The notes beneath the pieces were generated by a model. It saw only the letters and a program-made list of their open reading frames with translations. It was not told the origin of the DNA and did not search any database. The position numbers and the translations under genes were made by a program. A DNA stretch of 16,744 bases, taken from NCBI GenBank assembly GCA_003506095.1, contig DNWZ01000182.1, positions 6,077 to 22,820 of the forward strand, written 5' to 3'. Shown here piece after piece: positions 7,031 to 15,477 of this stretch (its first letter is position 1; each line of letters opens with the position of its first letter). The stretch comes from Planctomycetaceae bacterium. Its GTDB lineage: Bacteria; Planctomycetota; Planctomycetia; Pirellulales; Pirellulaceae.

Positions 7031-7229
7031 CGGGTAGACCTTAAAGCCACCGAAACGGCCGACGCAATACACGCAGCCTTGGTAGCTGGTTGCGTTGACC
7101 CAAAAATGTGTGGCGACTGGGCCGAGGTTCAATTTGTGCTCGAATCCCGGTTTCGGTAGCGAGGGGATCGGATAGAGACTAGACTCTTTTCGACTATCTG
7201 ACTCCCATGTGACCGACAGGAAAATTCTG
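7031..7229. promoter_or_regulatory. Divergent intergenic region between DUF7249-like and Mrr-like genes
   Basis: These 199 nt separate two diverging starts and should carry both promoters. I see no confident -35/-10 pair on either strand. The plus-strand end has AGGA (7218-7221) about 8 nt before ATG 7230, which fixes that gene's start. The minus-strand end has AAGG before ATG 7030. Part of the region keeps an open, coding-like frame on the minus strand. Confidence 0.35.
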
Positions 7230-8300
7230 ATGAGCAGTGTCTTGGACGCCGTGAAAAAAGTCCTTGCCAAAGCAGGCGAGCCGCTCCACTATAAGGAGAT
7301 CACTCGTCGTATCATTACTGATGGGTATTGGGATTCGAACGGGAAAACACCTGAAGCAACGGTTAATGCACAACTATCTACCGATATAAAAAATCTGGGC
7401 AAAGAATCTAAGTTCACTCGCCTTCGGCCAGGTGTTTTTGCATTGAATTGCGCACCGTCCGAGGAATCACCGTTGGCCAATAAAACCGAGTTAACCGACG
7501 AGTTTGTCAGCGTAAGCCGACTTTCGTTCACTGACGCCGCAGAACGGATTCTGGAGCAATTCGGAAACGCAAAGCCCATGCATTCCCGCGACATCACCAT
7601 GAAAGCACTCGATCAAGGCATGATCCGGACCAGCGGTCGGACGCCCGCCGCAACCATGTACGCTTCAATACTAGAGGAAATTCGGCGTTTTAAGAACCGC
7701 GGTGAGCAACCGCGGTTTTACGTGCCTGGTAAGAGTATGATTGGATTAACGAAATCGCTTCCTGTTGGCATTCCTATGCAGGTTGACCAACACAACCGCA
7801 AAGTGCGAGCAAAGGTTTATGCCCAATTGCTGGCCATGCCATGGGGTAAGTTTGAAGACTTGGTCGGCCTCTTGCTCGCCAAGCTTGGCTTCGATGAAAT
7901 TGCAGTAACTACACGGAAGAGTGACAAGGGAATTGACGTTCGTGGTACGTTGGTGGTTGGTGATGCAATACGCATTCGAATGGCCGTTCAGGTCAAACGT
8001 TGGAAAGACAATGTACAATCGCCTACCGTACAGCAAGTGCGTGGAAGTCTGGGCGCTCATGAACAAGGGCTAATTGTTACCACTGGTGACTTCAGCCCAG
8101 GAGCAAGGAAAGAGGCGAGGCGAATCGATACTGCCCCGGTCGGGCTAATGAATGGGCAGCAACTCGTAAGCCTTATGTTGGAACATGAGTTAGGAGTGAA
8201 GAAGACATCCTTTGATCTTTTTGAGGTTGTGCATGCCGAAATTGTTCATGCTGGGAACCAAAACGATTGTGACCAAAATGGCTTGTTAAGCGATAAATAA
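7230..8300 (+). CDS. Mrr-family restriction endonuclease with two HARE-HTH domains
   Basis: A 356-residue protein in three blocks. Residues 2-72 and 98-172 each have the HARE-HTH pattern (a helix with xAAxxIL/xAVxxVL, then PxHxxEI/PMHSRDI, then a G-R/K-TPxATxxAxL-like turn and a final strand with a GxF-like end). HARE-HTH domains are thought to bind DNA or sense modified bases. Residues 204-318 form a Mrr_cat PD-(D/E)xK domain: KFEDLVGLLLAKLGFDE, then the KGIDV Asp (Asp236), then AVQVKRW with Gln254 and Lys256 (the QxK form of the motif), then GLIVTTGDFSPGARKEA. Mrr-type enzymes are type IV restriction systems that cut foreign modified DNA. The frame opens with GTG 7209, but ATG 7230 has the AGGA at good spacing. 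It is convergent with res (55-nt gap, no clear terminator). Expected to be functional. Confidence 0.87.
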   Translation: MSSVLDAVKKVLAKAGEPLHYKEITRRIITDGYWDSNGKTPEATVNAQLSTDIKNLGKESKFTRLRPGVFALNCAPSEESPLANKTELTDEFVSVSRLSFTDAAERILEQFGNAKPMHSRDITMKALDQGMIRTSGRTPAATMYASILEEIRRFKNRGEQPRFYVPGKSMIGLTKSLPVGIPMQVDQHNRKVRAKVYAQLLAMPWGKFEDLVGLLLAKLGFDEIAVTTRKSDKGIDVRGTLVVGDAIRIRMAVQVKRWKDNVQSPTVQQVRGSLGAHEQGLIVTTGDFSPGARKEARRIDTAPVGLMNGQQLVSLMLEHELGVKKTSFDLFEVVHAEIVHAGNQNDCDQNGLLSDK

Positions 8301-8355
8301 CTTTTAGTGGCTGATCGTTGAAAAACAAATACGGCTCACGTCTTCATTTTGTTGG

Positions 8356-11300
8356 CTACTGTACCAACTCCATCAGTTTTTCATAACTATCGACCACGTC
8401 GTATCTGACCTGGTCGCTGGTCAATTTCGCGAAGAACTTGCGCGCACAGTCGATCTTGGCTTGCTCGATTCGCTTTAGCTCGAGCGAGCTCATGCTGCCT
8501 TTGGTCTCGGCGATGAAGAAGACGTGCTTGACTTTGCCTTGCTCGAAGGCAATTGCCCAGTCGGGGTTGTAGTTGCCGACGGGAGTTGGAATCGAGAAAG
8601 CCCTGGGGAGCTTGGCGTAGACGACAACCTCGGTGGATTTGTCGAGCGTTTCGACGAACTTGCGTTCGCCTTTGCTGTCCGTAATCACGTAGTCGTAGAC
8701 ATGCCGGTCGGCTGCGTACGCTGTTGAAATGTCAGCCTTTTTGTCTGCAGTGAAAATATCGGTGTAGTGCTGGCCATCAAGCGGGTTGTAAACGAGATGC
8801 TCGATGATCACCGTTGCTTTCTGCTCGTTCATCAGGCGAGCGGCTTTCGACAAGAACTCTTCCGGATTGATGCGGAAGTGCTCGAATGTGGTTGGGAGAA
8901 TCTTCGACAAAATCCGAACGACGGTTTTCCGGGTAAGCTGCGTCGCTTCACTGAGCTTGCCGACTAAATCGTAGCGGATGTCCGTTGAGACGGGGGCGTC
9001 CAAGGTGTCGGTCTGGTTCTCGCGAACTTCAAACGCGGTGCGGTTCTCCAAGTCTTCAACCGTGTTAGCATCCTTCTGTATCCCGCGATGCACCTCGTAT
9101 CGCAATTTGCTGACGTGCAAACTCTGGTTCAGCGCCGCAACGCAATTCGTGACCAATTCGTCGGTCTCAAATTCGACGGCGTAGACGGCTTTGTGATTGA
9201 TCCGATTCCATAGATCTTGGAACTCTTTTCGATCCAGATTCTTCTGATTGATCGGATTCCCCTTGGGGCTGCGTCCGTTACTGAAGTCGGGAAGTTTAGA
9301 GTCGTCAAAGACGCTGTCGATAAGCCGGAAAATTGGCTCGGCTAGTGGCTTCAGCTCCTCCGGCAACTCGGCAAGGGTTCCGGACGATTTGGCTTCGTGA
9401 TACGTCGATGTGATTCGGTCTGCATCGTCGGTGTAGTCATTCTTCAGCAGATACCGATAAATCTGCTTGGCCATCTTGTCGTCAACAATGGTGTCGACCA
9501 CCGTGCCAGACTCGGTCTCGGTTCGTAGCAATTTGCCCGTAAAATACTCTTCGCTGGCGAAGCGGGGCCGAGCCGAAAGTGACTCGCGCATTTCACCTTG
9601 CAGCTTGGTCACGAATTCCTGAAAACTTTCGTTGGCGACCACGGTCAAGACATTGACGTCGTGGACGATCGTCGGATCATCGATCCGCTGCCCGGTGGAA
9701 TCGACACACAAACGCAGCCCACGACCAACTTCCTGGCGGCGGGTGACGTTCGAGCCTTCGTAATCCGTTGGCTTCAACATCCCGATGACAAACACGTTCG
9801 GATTGTCCCAACCTTCCCGCAACGCTGAGTGCGAAAAGATGAAGCGAACAGGCTCTTCGAGTGACAACAATTGTTCTTTGCGTTTCAAAATCAGTTCGTA
9901 AGCGGAGACATCGTCGGTTTCACCCTTGGTTTCGCCCGATTTCTTTACAGCCGGATCGGTAAGCTGCCCCTTCTTGTCGATCGAGAAGTATCCAGCGTGG
10001 GTTTTCGCCACATCAATGCCATCGAGGTACTTTTGATAGGCCTCATCCTCGGCGAACAGGGTCCGATGCTCCTCGCGAATCTTGGCGTACTCTTCCACAA
10101 AGTATCTCGCGTAATCGCCGTCGAGCTGATTGCCGTCGCTGTCGTAGCCGCGGTACTTGGCAACGGTGTCGATGAAGAACAGCGACAAGGTTTTGATCCC
10201 TTTGGCAAAAAGCTCCTGTTCCTTCTCAAAGTGGGCCTTGATGGATTCGCGAATTTGAAGGCGACGCAGCGTATCTTCGTTGTCGTCGCCACTGGCAGTT
10301 CCTGCGATCAGCCGTTCGCCATTGGTGAATTCGACAAACCCTTCCCCGAATCCCTCCACACCACGAGCATCGATCTCGGAAACGACAAAGCCCTTGTACT
10401 GGTCTAGTTCACCCGAGGCGACGTACAAGTCGGTTCCCTTTTCAACCAGCTTGCGAATCCGCTTGATGCCACCGGCCGTTTTCTGCTCGATCTCGAGGAC
10501 GCCCACCGGCGGCTTGTTCTTGCTTAGCCGGATTCCCTCGAGGTAAACGTAGCCGTTGGTTCCCTTCAAGCCTTTGGTTGCAATGCCACGAACGGCAATC
10601 TTCTTCACGAGTTTTTGGTTGTATGCATCCAACGCATCCAGTCGGTAAACTTTGTTGTGCTCGACCCGGTGCGTGGCCGAATAGCGCAAGATCATCATCG
10701 GATCAAACTGCGCCAGCGCCTTGACGGTCTGCGTCCCGCCCATTCGCTGCGGTTCATCGAGGATTAAAATCGGCTTATTCTTCTTCAGCACGTCGATCGG
10801 ACGGCGCGACTGGAAGTCGTCCCTGGCGCTGAACATGATCCGTGCTGCGTTGTTCGCCGCGTCCTCCTTGAACGCGTTGAACGCCTGCACGTTGACGATC
10901 ATCACATTGATGCCGGCATCCGACGAAAAGCTCTCCAGTTCGTGCAACTGTTGGCTGTCGTAAATGAAGTACCGAGCCCGCCGGCCGTACTGTTCCAAAA
11001 AGTGTTCGGCCGTGATCTCGAACGACTTCTGTACCCCTTCCCGAATCGCGACACTGGGGACAACGACGATGAACTTGTTCCAGCCGTAATGCTTATGCAT
11101 CTCGAACATCGTCTTGATGTAGCAGTACGTTTTCCCGGTGCCCGTCTCCATTTCCACGTCCAAGTTGATCTTGCACGTTGGATTGGAAACCAGCGACGAC
11201 GACTCAGGAATATCCTGTTCGAGCTGAATCCGCTTGATGTTGGCCAGCAACTGCGCGTCGGTCAGCCGCAGAGCCGCATTACGAAAACCCTCGAGCTCTT

Positions 11301-11454
11301 CCCCGTCAAGCAACGGCGTGGGGGCAGCAGTTTTATTGACGCCCGGATCAATCGCGTATTTCGGTGCGTTGATCAAGGGCTGCCCCGTGAAGCAGTCGAT
11401 GACTGCGGCCACCGCGTCGGTCTGGTAGCCTTGAACTTTGAATTGGATCTTCAT
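8356..11454 (-). CDS. res: Type III restriction enzyme Res subunit (helicase-endonuclease)
   Basis: A 1032-residue Res subunit, close to the usual length of ~950-1000. Seen: Walker A METGTGKT at 102-109, Walker B variant LDEPQ at 232-236 (typical of type III Res), SAT at 259-261, and an SF2 motif VI-like RRQEVGRGLRLCVD in the second RecA domain. At the C-terminus is a PD-(D/E)xK endonuclease with NPDW (Asp965) and ETK (Glu983, Lys985). It uses ATP to move from the Mod-bound site and cleaves DNA when partnered with Mod. The frame is open 23 codons further, but that start is TTG and the peptide is unlike the family. MKIQFKVQGYQTDAVAAV at ATG 11454 matches how Res proteins begin. No good Shine-Dalgarno is visible before it. 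About 138 nt separate it from the AlbA_2 gene, so it may have its own promoter. The gene looks intact, unlike mod. Confidence 0.95.
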   Translation of the reverse strand: MKIQFKVQGYQTDAVAAVIDCFTGQPLINAPKYAIDPGVNKTAAPTPLLDGEELEGFRNAALRLTDAQLLANIKRIQLEQDIPESSSLVSNPTCKINLDVEMETGTGKTYCYIKTMFEMHKHYGWNKFIVVVPSVAIREGVQKSFEITAEHFLEQYGRRARYFIYDSQQLHELESFSSDAGINVMIVNVQAFNAFKEDAANNAARIMFSARDDFQSRRPIDVLKKNKPILILDEPQRMGGTQTVKALAQFDPMMILRYSATHRVEHNKVYRLDALDAYNQKLVKKIAVRGIATKGLKGTNGYVYLEGIRLSKNKPPVGVLEIEQKTAGGIKRIRKLVEKGTDLYVASGELDQYKGFVVSEIDARGVEGFGEGFVEFTNGERLIAGTASGDDNEDTLRRLQIRESIKAHFEKEQELFAKGIKTLSLFFIDTVAKYRGYDSDGNQLDGDYARYFVEEYAKIREEHRTLFAEDEAYQKYLDGIDVAKTHAGYFSIDKKGQLTDPAVKKSGETKGETDDVSAYELILKRKEQLLSLEEPVRFIFSHSALREGWDNPNVFVIGMLKPTDYEGSNVTRRQEVGRGLRLCVDSTGQRIDDPTIVHDVNVLTVVANESFQEFVTKLQGEMRESLSARPRFASEEYFTGKLLRTETESGTVVDTIVDDKMAKQIYRYLLKNDYTDDADRITSTYHEAKSSGTLAELPEELKPLAEPIFRLIDSVFDDSKLPDFSNGRSPKGNPINQKNLDRKEFQDLWNRINHKAVYAVEFETDELVTNCVAALNQSLHVSKLRYEVHRGIQKDANTVEDLENRTAFEVRENQTDTLDAPVSTDIRYDLVGKLSEATQLTRKTVVRILSKILPTTFEHFRINPEEFLSKAARLMNEQKATVIIEHLVYNPLDGQHYTDIFTADKKADISTAYAADRHVYDYVITDSKGERKFVETLDKSTEVVVYAKLPRAFSIPTPVGNYNPDWAIAFEQGKVKHVFFIAETKGSMSSLELKRIEQAKIDCARKFFAKLTSDQVRYDVVDSYEKLMELVQ

Positions 11455-11592
11455 GATTTTTATTCGTACTTCTTTACTTAAAACTTGCTGCACGCCGTAT
11501 CCTCGTAAACCCTTGTTTTTCAAGCGTTTGCGAACCAGCCTTCATTCTTGGCACGGCTATTTGCCGGGTTTCTATTCGTAAAATTGCCACGC

Positions 11593-13272
11593 TCAGCTCC
11601 CGTTCTGACCAGCCGAGGCGATCCATTTGGGGGACTTTCGCGACCCAGCGTTGACAATTTTCCCTTCTTCTCGCAGTGCCGAAAGCAAGTTGCCAACCTT
11701 GTTGCTCTGCTGCTCTTCGTCCAGCAGCTCACTCAACTTACCCGCCAGCAACTGGTCGATATCTTGGCGTGATGCCGAGCCGAAACGCTGCAAAAAATCG
11801 AGGATGAGCTGCTTGTGATGCTCGTCGTCGAGGGCTCGGGCACGTAGGTAGGAAGCCTGATCGTCGGTCGCTGCAGCTACACGCGACGAGACATGCAGCC
11901 CAGGACGCCGACCTTCAATCAGCTTGGCGCGACGAAGTCGTCGAACGGCATTGTCATCAATCGGCAAACGCTTTTGGACTCGATCCAAAGCAAGGACGTC
12001 TTCGAGCGGCAGGTCCGTATTGGCAATCAATGCTTGGCTGTAAGCTGGATCCACGATCGCTCCGGGAATCGTTAAACGTACCGTGCCAGGTTCGGAAACA
12101 TCGTAATCCGGAAGCGGGAAGAACCTTCGCGCCTGCCCGACATACATGCGGTGGATGCCGTAGCCGAGCGTGTCGATCATGTTCAGCCGCGTCATGGCCT
12201 GCATCAGGAATGGATTGCGATACTTGCGAGGTGTCTTTAGGCCCAGCACGTAATCTTCCGGCTGGCCCTCAAAAAAGTCGCCCGAGTTTTCCAGAACAAG
12301 ACGATCAAGCATTTCCGTGACAACGATCCGAGCCCCCAGACGGTAATCCTGGTGTGCGATGCAGTTGTGGATTGACTCCAGCACAATCTTGCGATCGTAT
12401 TTTGCAACCTCGACCGCAATCAACGAGTCCGCAGGGAGAATCCGGATCTGCACATTGCGAATGCGTTCGTACAACGCAGACGTCGCCAGCAAGTACGGTG
12501 GCGTGAATATCTCATTGCCTTGTTCCGGACCTACCAGCTTCCAAACCAATTGTGCCAGGTAGGGACTCAACAGGTGCGTTGACGTAGATTGACCGACCAG
12601 CAATAAGGCGGCACGAGTGATCTGGCCATCGATGGTCAATGACGCGCGGTCAAGAAATGTCGGGTCATCCCAATTCGCAACGTCGCCCGGTGCCAGCGAT
12701 TGCGAGTGCTTGATCGCAAAGTTCTGGCGAGCCTCTGCAATTGCCTCTTCCGACAAATGCCGACGCTCGGCACCTGGAACGATTGCTGCGGTCCAATCGT
12801 TCTCCAGAGTCTGACCGCGAATCTCATCGAGTTTGGAAATGGAAAGCGGTCCTAGGCTTTCGCCGCTGCGAGCGTAGTAGTGGCCATTCCAACTGATCGG
12901 CATCCCGCGCGGGGCTGCGGGGATTTCAAACATCAGCACGCGGTTGTCGTTAACTGTAACCTCATGGATCTCGCGAAAGCAGATGGATGGCGAGGTCCCT
13001 TCACTCATTTGCTGTTTCAAAGCGTCCAACCGCGCCCTGTCACGACGGTAGTTGCTGTCGACAATCTGGCGAGTCTTGTTGTCAACGCCGAACACCAACC
13101 AAGCTATCTCGATATCTCGCAGATTCGCTTCGTTGGCCAATGCCGAAACGTACTTGCCAATGTCGGAAGTTGAATACGAGTCGCCGACATTCTTGAACTC
13201 CACGACTTCGCTCTCCCAAGCTGCGATCAGCCCGGTCAGCGTCTGCGATAGCTCTTGTTGCGACTTCGTCAT
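11593..13272 (-). CDS. AlbA_2 (Schlafen-like) / HATPase_c_4 putative regulator
   Basis: A 559-residue protein with an N-terminal AlbA_2 domain (about 15-150; diagnostic ESEVVEFKNV at 20-29 and GKYVSALANEANL at 39-51). The central HATPase_c_4-type region has LESIHNCIAHQDYR at 298-311, LENSGDFF at 327-334 and YRNPFLMQAMTRLNMIDTLG at 351-370. The last ~80 residues look like a winged helix (ILDFLQRFGSASRQDIDQLL ... KVGNLLSALREEGKIV). This is the architecture of proteins often annotated as RecG-like or putative transcriptional regulators; AlbA_2 domains bind nucleic acid and are widespread in defence loci. It lies between mod and res, where such genes recur in extended type III clusters, suggesting regulation or an accessory restriction function (inference). 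ATG 13272 is the family-like start but has no strong Shine-Dalgarno. An inverted repeat (13295-13384) fills most of the gap to mod. Confidence 0.85.
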   Translation of the reverse strand: MTKSQQELSQTLTGLIAAWESEVVEFKNVGDSYSTSDIGKYVSALANEANLRDIEIAWLVFGVDNKTRQIVDSNYRRDRARLDALKQQMSEGTSPSICFREIHEVTVNDNRVLMFEIPAAPRGMPISWNGHYYARSGESLGPLSISKLDEIRGQTLENDWTAAIVPGAERRHLSEEAIAEARQNFAIKHSQSLAPGDVANWDDPTFLDRASLTIDGQITRAALLLVGQSTSTHLLSPYLAQLVWKLVGPEQGNEIFTPPYLLATSALYERIRNVQIRILPADSLIAVEVAKYDRKIVLESIHNCIAHQDYRLGARIVVTEMLDRLVLENSGDFFEGQPEDYVLGLKTPRKYRNPFLMQAMTRLNMIDTLGYGIHRMYVGQARRFFPLPDYDVSEPGTVRLTIPGAIVDPAYSQALIANTDLPLEDVLALDRVQKRLPIDDNAVRRLRRAKLIEGRRPGLHVSSRVAAATDDQASYLRARALDDEHHKQLILDFLQRFGSASRQDIDQLLAGKLSELLDEEQQSNKVGNLLSALREEGKIVNAGSRKSPKWIASAGQNGS

Positions 13273-13294
13273 TCGTTGTTACTGCAAAGGGATC

Positions 13295-13384
13295 TGAAAC
13301 GCGGAGTCGCGGAGGTTCGCGGAGTAAACGAGAGACGTGCAATGTCTCCGCGATTCTCCGCATCTCTGCTTACCCCGCGTTTCA
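13295..13384. repeat. Imperfect inverted repeat between mod and the AlbA_2 gene
   Basis: The outer ends are perfectly complementary (TGAAACGCGG at 13295-13304, CCGCGTTTCA at 13375-13384). Inside, GCGGAG units on the left (GCGGAGTCGCGGAG..CGCGGAG) face CTCCGCGATTCTCCGC on the right. The element starts 8 nt after the mod stop and fills most of the gap. It resembles the GCGGAG/CTCCGC intergenic elements dispersed in many bacterial genomes. In RNA it would fold into a long stem that could attenuate, or stabilise ends, between mod and the downstream genes. No T-run follows, so it is not a classical terminator. Confidence 0.6.
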
Positions 13385-13392
13385 AAAACAAG

Positions 13393-15388
13393 TTAGAGTG
13401 ATTTCAATTGAGTGCTAGGTGATAGTTGCTTGAAGATTTGTTCGACGTTGATTTTATCGGCGTCGGTGGCGAAGCACTGGTCACGGAAGACGGCTCGCAG
13501 GGGCGACTTGGCTGCGATGGTTTTGACCAGCGATTCGGGGACGTCGGGGTCGAAGCAGGCAACCAGGTCCGGTGCGGCATGTTCGCTGTCGTTGACGAAG
13601 AAGACCTCGCAGTCGTCGATCTTTTCCGACTTGATTGGCAAGCCCAGATCGACACCGCAATCCAGCAGCACCTGAAACAGCAAATCTTCCGCTGTCCGAT
13701 CCGGCTTGATGTTATCGACTAAGCCACTCAGCATCGACTGCGACGTGTCAGCCGGCGAGTAGTAGACGTCCTTCATGTTGGACGAGTCGATTTTTAGAAC
13801 GCGAAAACCGCTGGGCCCTTGATGAAATAGGTCCGGCTTGCCATCAGTAACACTTTTTTCAGCGCGTCGTATGCGATCCCTACTAAGAACGGCCAGGTTG
13901 GAATATCCAGCTTTACTCGCGGCACTTGTTTCGTCCAATTCCTCTGCGATCTGAACCATTATAAAACGACGGTTCGCGTTATCCTTCGCATTTCGCATTT
14001 TGCAGAAGGATCGAATGCGCTGTAGTAGACGAACCGGCAAAGAAGTCGACAATTAAATCATCACCAGATGTGACCATTTCAACAAGCTCTTGAATGACAA
14101 GTTCGTCCTTTGGAAAGTCAAAAAGATCGCCGTCCATCAGCGTCCGTAGTCGCTTCGATGCAGCACGCCCATCTTGGTAAAAAACGCTGTACGGTGTTTG
14201 CAACTCCCGGTCGACAAGGTATGACTTGATACATGGAACTTGCGTCTCATCCGGTCCAAAATGTACCCGATCATCATCAATCCACGATTGAAGTTTTTTA
14301 GGGTCACTTGTCATCCAACCCCTAGATGGAACCTTTACGGGCTTTTTTGTCGCTGGATGAAGCACTTCATATTTCGGTCCGCCACCACCGGGCCAAGATA
14401 TGTTGTCGGGAAAATAGATCCCACGTGAATCGACATGTGAATAATGCTTGTTGGCCTTCGAAGGGTGCCCGTCAGGCAGTTGCCTAAACCATTGCTTCAA
14501 CGCCTGGGTGATTGCCGCGTGGTTGTTCTTATGAGCTGCACTTAGCTTTTTAAATTCCGAGTAGATTTCATCGAGCCCCTTCTTTCGCTGACGCCAGGTT
14601 ATTTGCTTTTCACGTAGATGCTCAGCGCTTTTCGCATAACAAACGATGTACTCGTGAGAAACTGAAACCAAGCGTGAATCGTTTTTCTTGCCGGCGGCCC
14701 AAACAAAATCCGCAATAAAATTCGACTGACCAAATATTTCATCCATCAAAAGTCGCAGGCGTGGGTGCTCACCTTCATCGCACGAAACAAAAATCGCTCC
14801 GTCTTGAGTTAAAAGAGGCCGCGCACGTTGAAGCCTAGGGCGAAGCATTGAGAGCCAATCCGAGTGAAATCTCCCGTTCGATTCGGTGTTTGCAACAAGC
14901 CGTCCATGATTAATTCCATGCTGGTTTGATCGCAACAGGTAGTCGTCGGCATGCTCGGAAAAGTCGTCTTGATAAACAAAGTCGTTTCCCGTGTTATACG
15001 GCGGATCGATGTAGATCATCTTGACCTTGCCCAGAAAAGTCTCTTGCAGCAGTTTCAGCGCTTCCAGATTATCACCTTCGATAAACAAATTCTTCGTCGT
15101 ATCAAAGTCGACGCTTTCTTCGCGGCATGGCCGGAGGGTTTTGGCGATCGGAGCATTTGCTGCCAGCATGGCTTCACGCTTGCCGGGCCAGTTGAGGTGA
15201 TAACGCTCCAGCGGTCCTTCAACGAGTTCGTCGGACAACTCCTGACGCAGCAGATCAAAGTCGATTTTGCGCGTGAGCTGGCCATCGGAGCCAGCTGCTT
15301 CGGTGACGCAATTGGGGAATAGTTCGGCGATCTTTTCGATGTTGGACATAACCAGGTCCGGCGAGTGCATTTTCAGTTTTTCTGCCAT
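13393..15388 (-). pseudogene. mod: Type III DNA methyltransferase Mod, frameshifted by a 7-bp duplication
   Basis: N6-adenine methyltransferase of the beta class, split over two frames. Frame 1 (15388 down to TAA 13981-13979, 469 residues) has the N-terminal Mod region with LFPNCVTE (23-30), LFIEGDNLEAL (101-111), motif IV DPPYNTGNDF (128-137), a target-recognition region (about 180-430) and the SAM-binding motif DFFAGSSTTAH (448-458; Ser replaces the usual second Gly). It then ends abruptly. Frame 2 (to TAA 13393) resumes exactly where Mod should continue, NAKDNANRRFIMVQIAEELD, and runs to a plausible C-terminus. The junction holds two tandem copies of a heptamer (minus strand AATGCGA). Deleting one gives LQNAKDNANRRF in a single frame of about 662 residues, a normal Mod length (EcoP15I Mod is 644). 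The truncated product lacks methyltransferase motifs beyond FxGxG and is predicted inactive. ATG 13998 could restart frame 2. Mod is also Res's recognition partner, so the system is probably off. Confidence 0.9.
13985..14000. repeat. Heptamer tandem duplication that breaks mod
   Basis: Plus strand TTCGCAT TTCGCAT (13985-13998), with period-7 identity extending two bases further to 14000. The extra 7 nt shift the mod reading frame by +1. A two-copy repeat can arise and revert by replication slippage, but it is far shorter than the tracts of established phase-variable mod genes. Confidence 0.9.
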
Positions 15389-15400
15389 GATATTCTCGGG

Positions 15401-15477
15401 GGAACACTAATCTTCGCTAATCGAACACTAATCGTTTATGAGTTGATTAGTGTTCGATTAGTGCCCATTAGTGTTCC
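15401..15477. repeat. 33-nt-arm inverted repeat between DUF4391 and mod
   Basis: Arms 15401-15433 and 15445-15477 match with 4 mismatches around an 11-nt loop. Each arm is built from CACTAATC/GATTAGTG units with outer ends GGAACACTAAT/ATTAGTGTTCC. The DUF4391 stop codon (15470-15468) lies inside the right arm, and the left arm ends 12 nt before the mod ATG. In the minus-strand transcript this would be a very stable hairpin just upstream of mod, beside its weak GAGAA ribosome-binding site. It may be a mobile REP/MITE-like repeat that landed at the stop codon, a translational control element, or both. Confidence 0.75.

Noticed and set aside
8301..8355. Bidirectional terminator between the convergent Mrr-like and res genes
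   Set aside because: No stable stem-loop with a flanking T-run is visible in the 55-nt gap.
1545..13363. Numerous open frames of 60-180 codons opposite or overlapping the helicase, res, AlbA_2 and mod genes
   Set aside because: They are frame shadows of well-supported genes, with no independent start signals or domains.
13979..14005. Programmed ribosomal frameshifting as the explanation for split mod
   Set aside because: No slippery heptamer followed by a pseudoknot is evident, and the needed shift is +1. An exact 7-bp duplication explains the break completely. An internal ATG at 13998 leaves re-initiation as a remote alternative.
15401..15477. CRISPR-like repeats
   Set aside because: CACTAATC units recur at short, irregular spacing within a single palindrome. 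There are no regular spacers and no cas genes.
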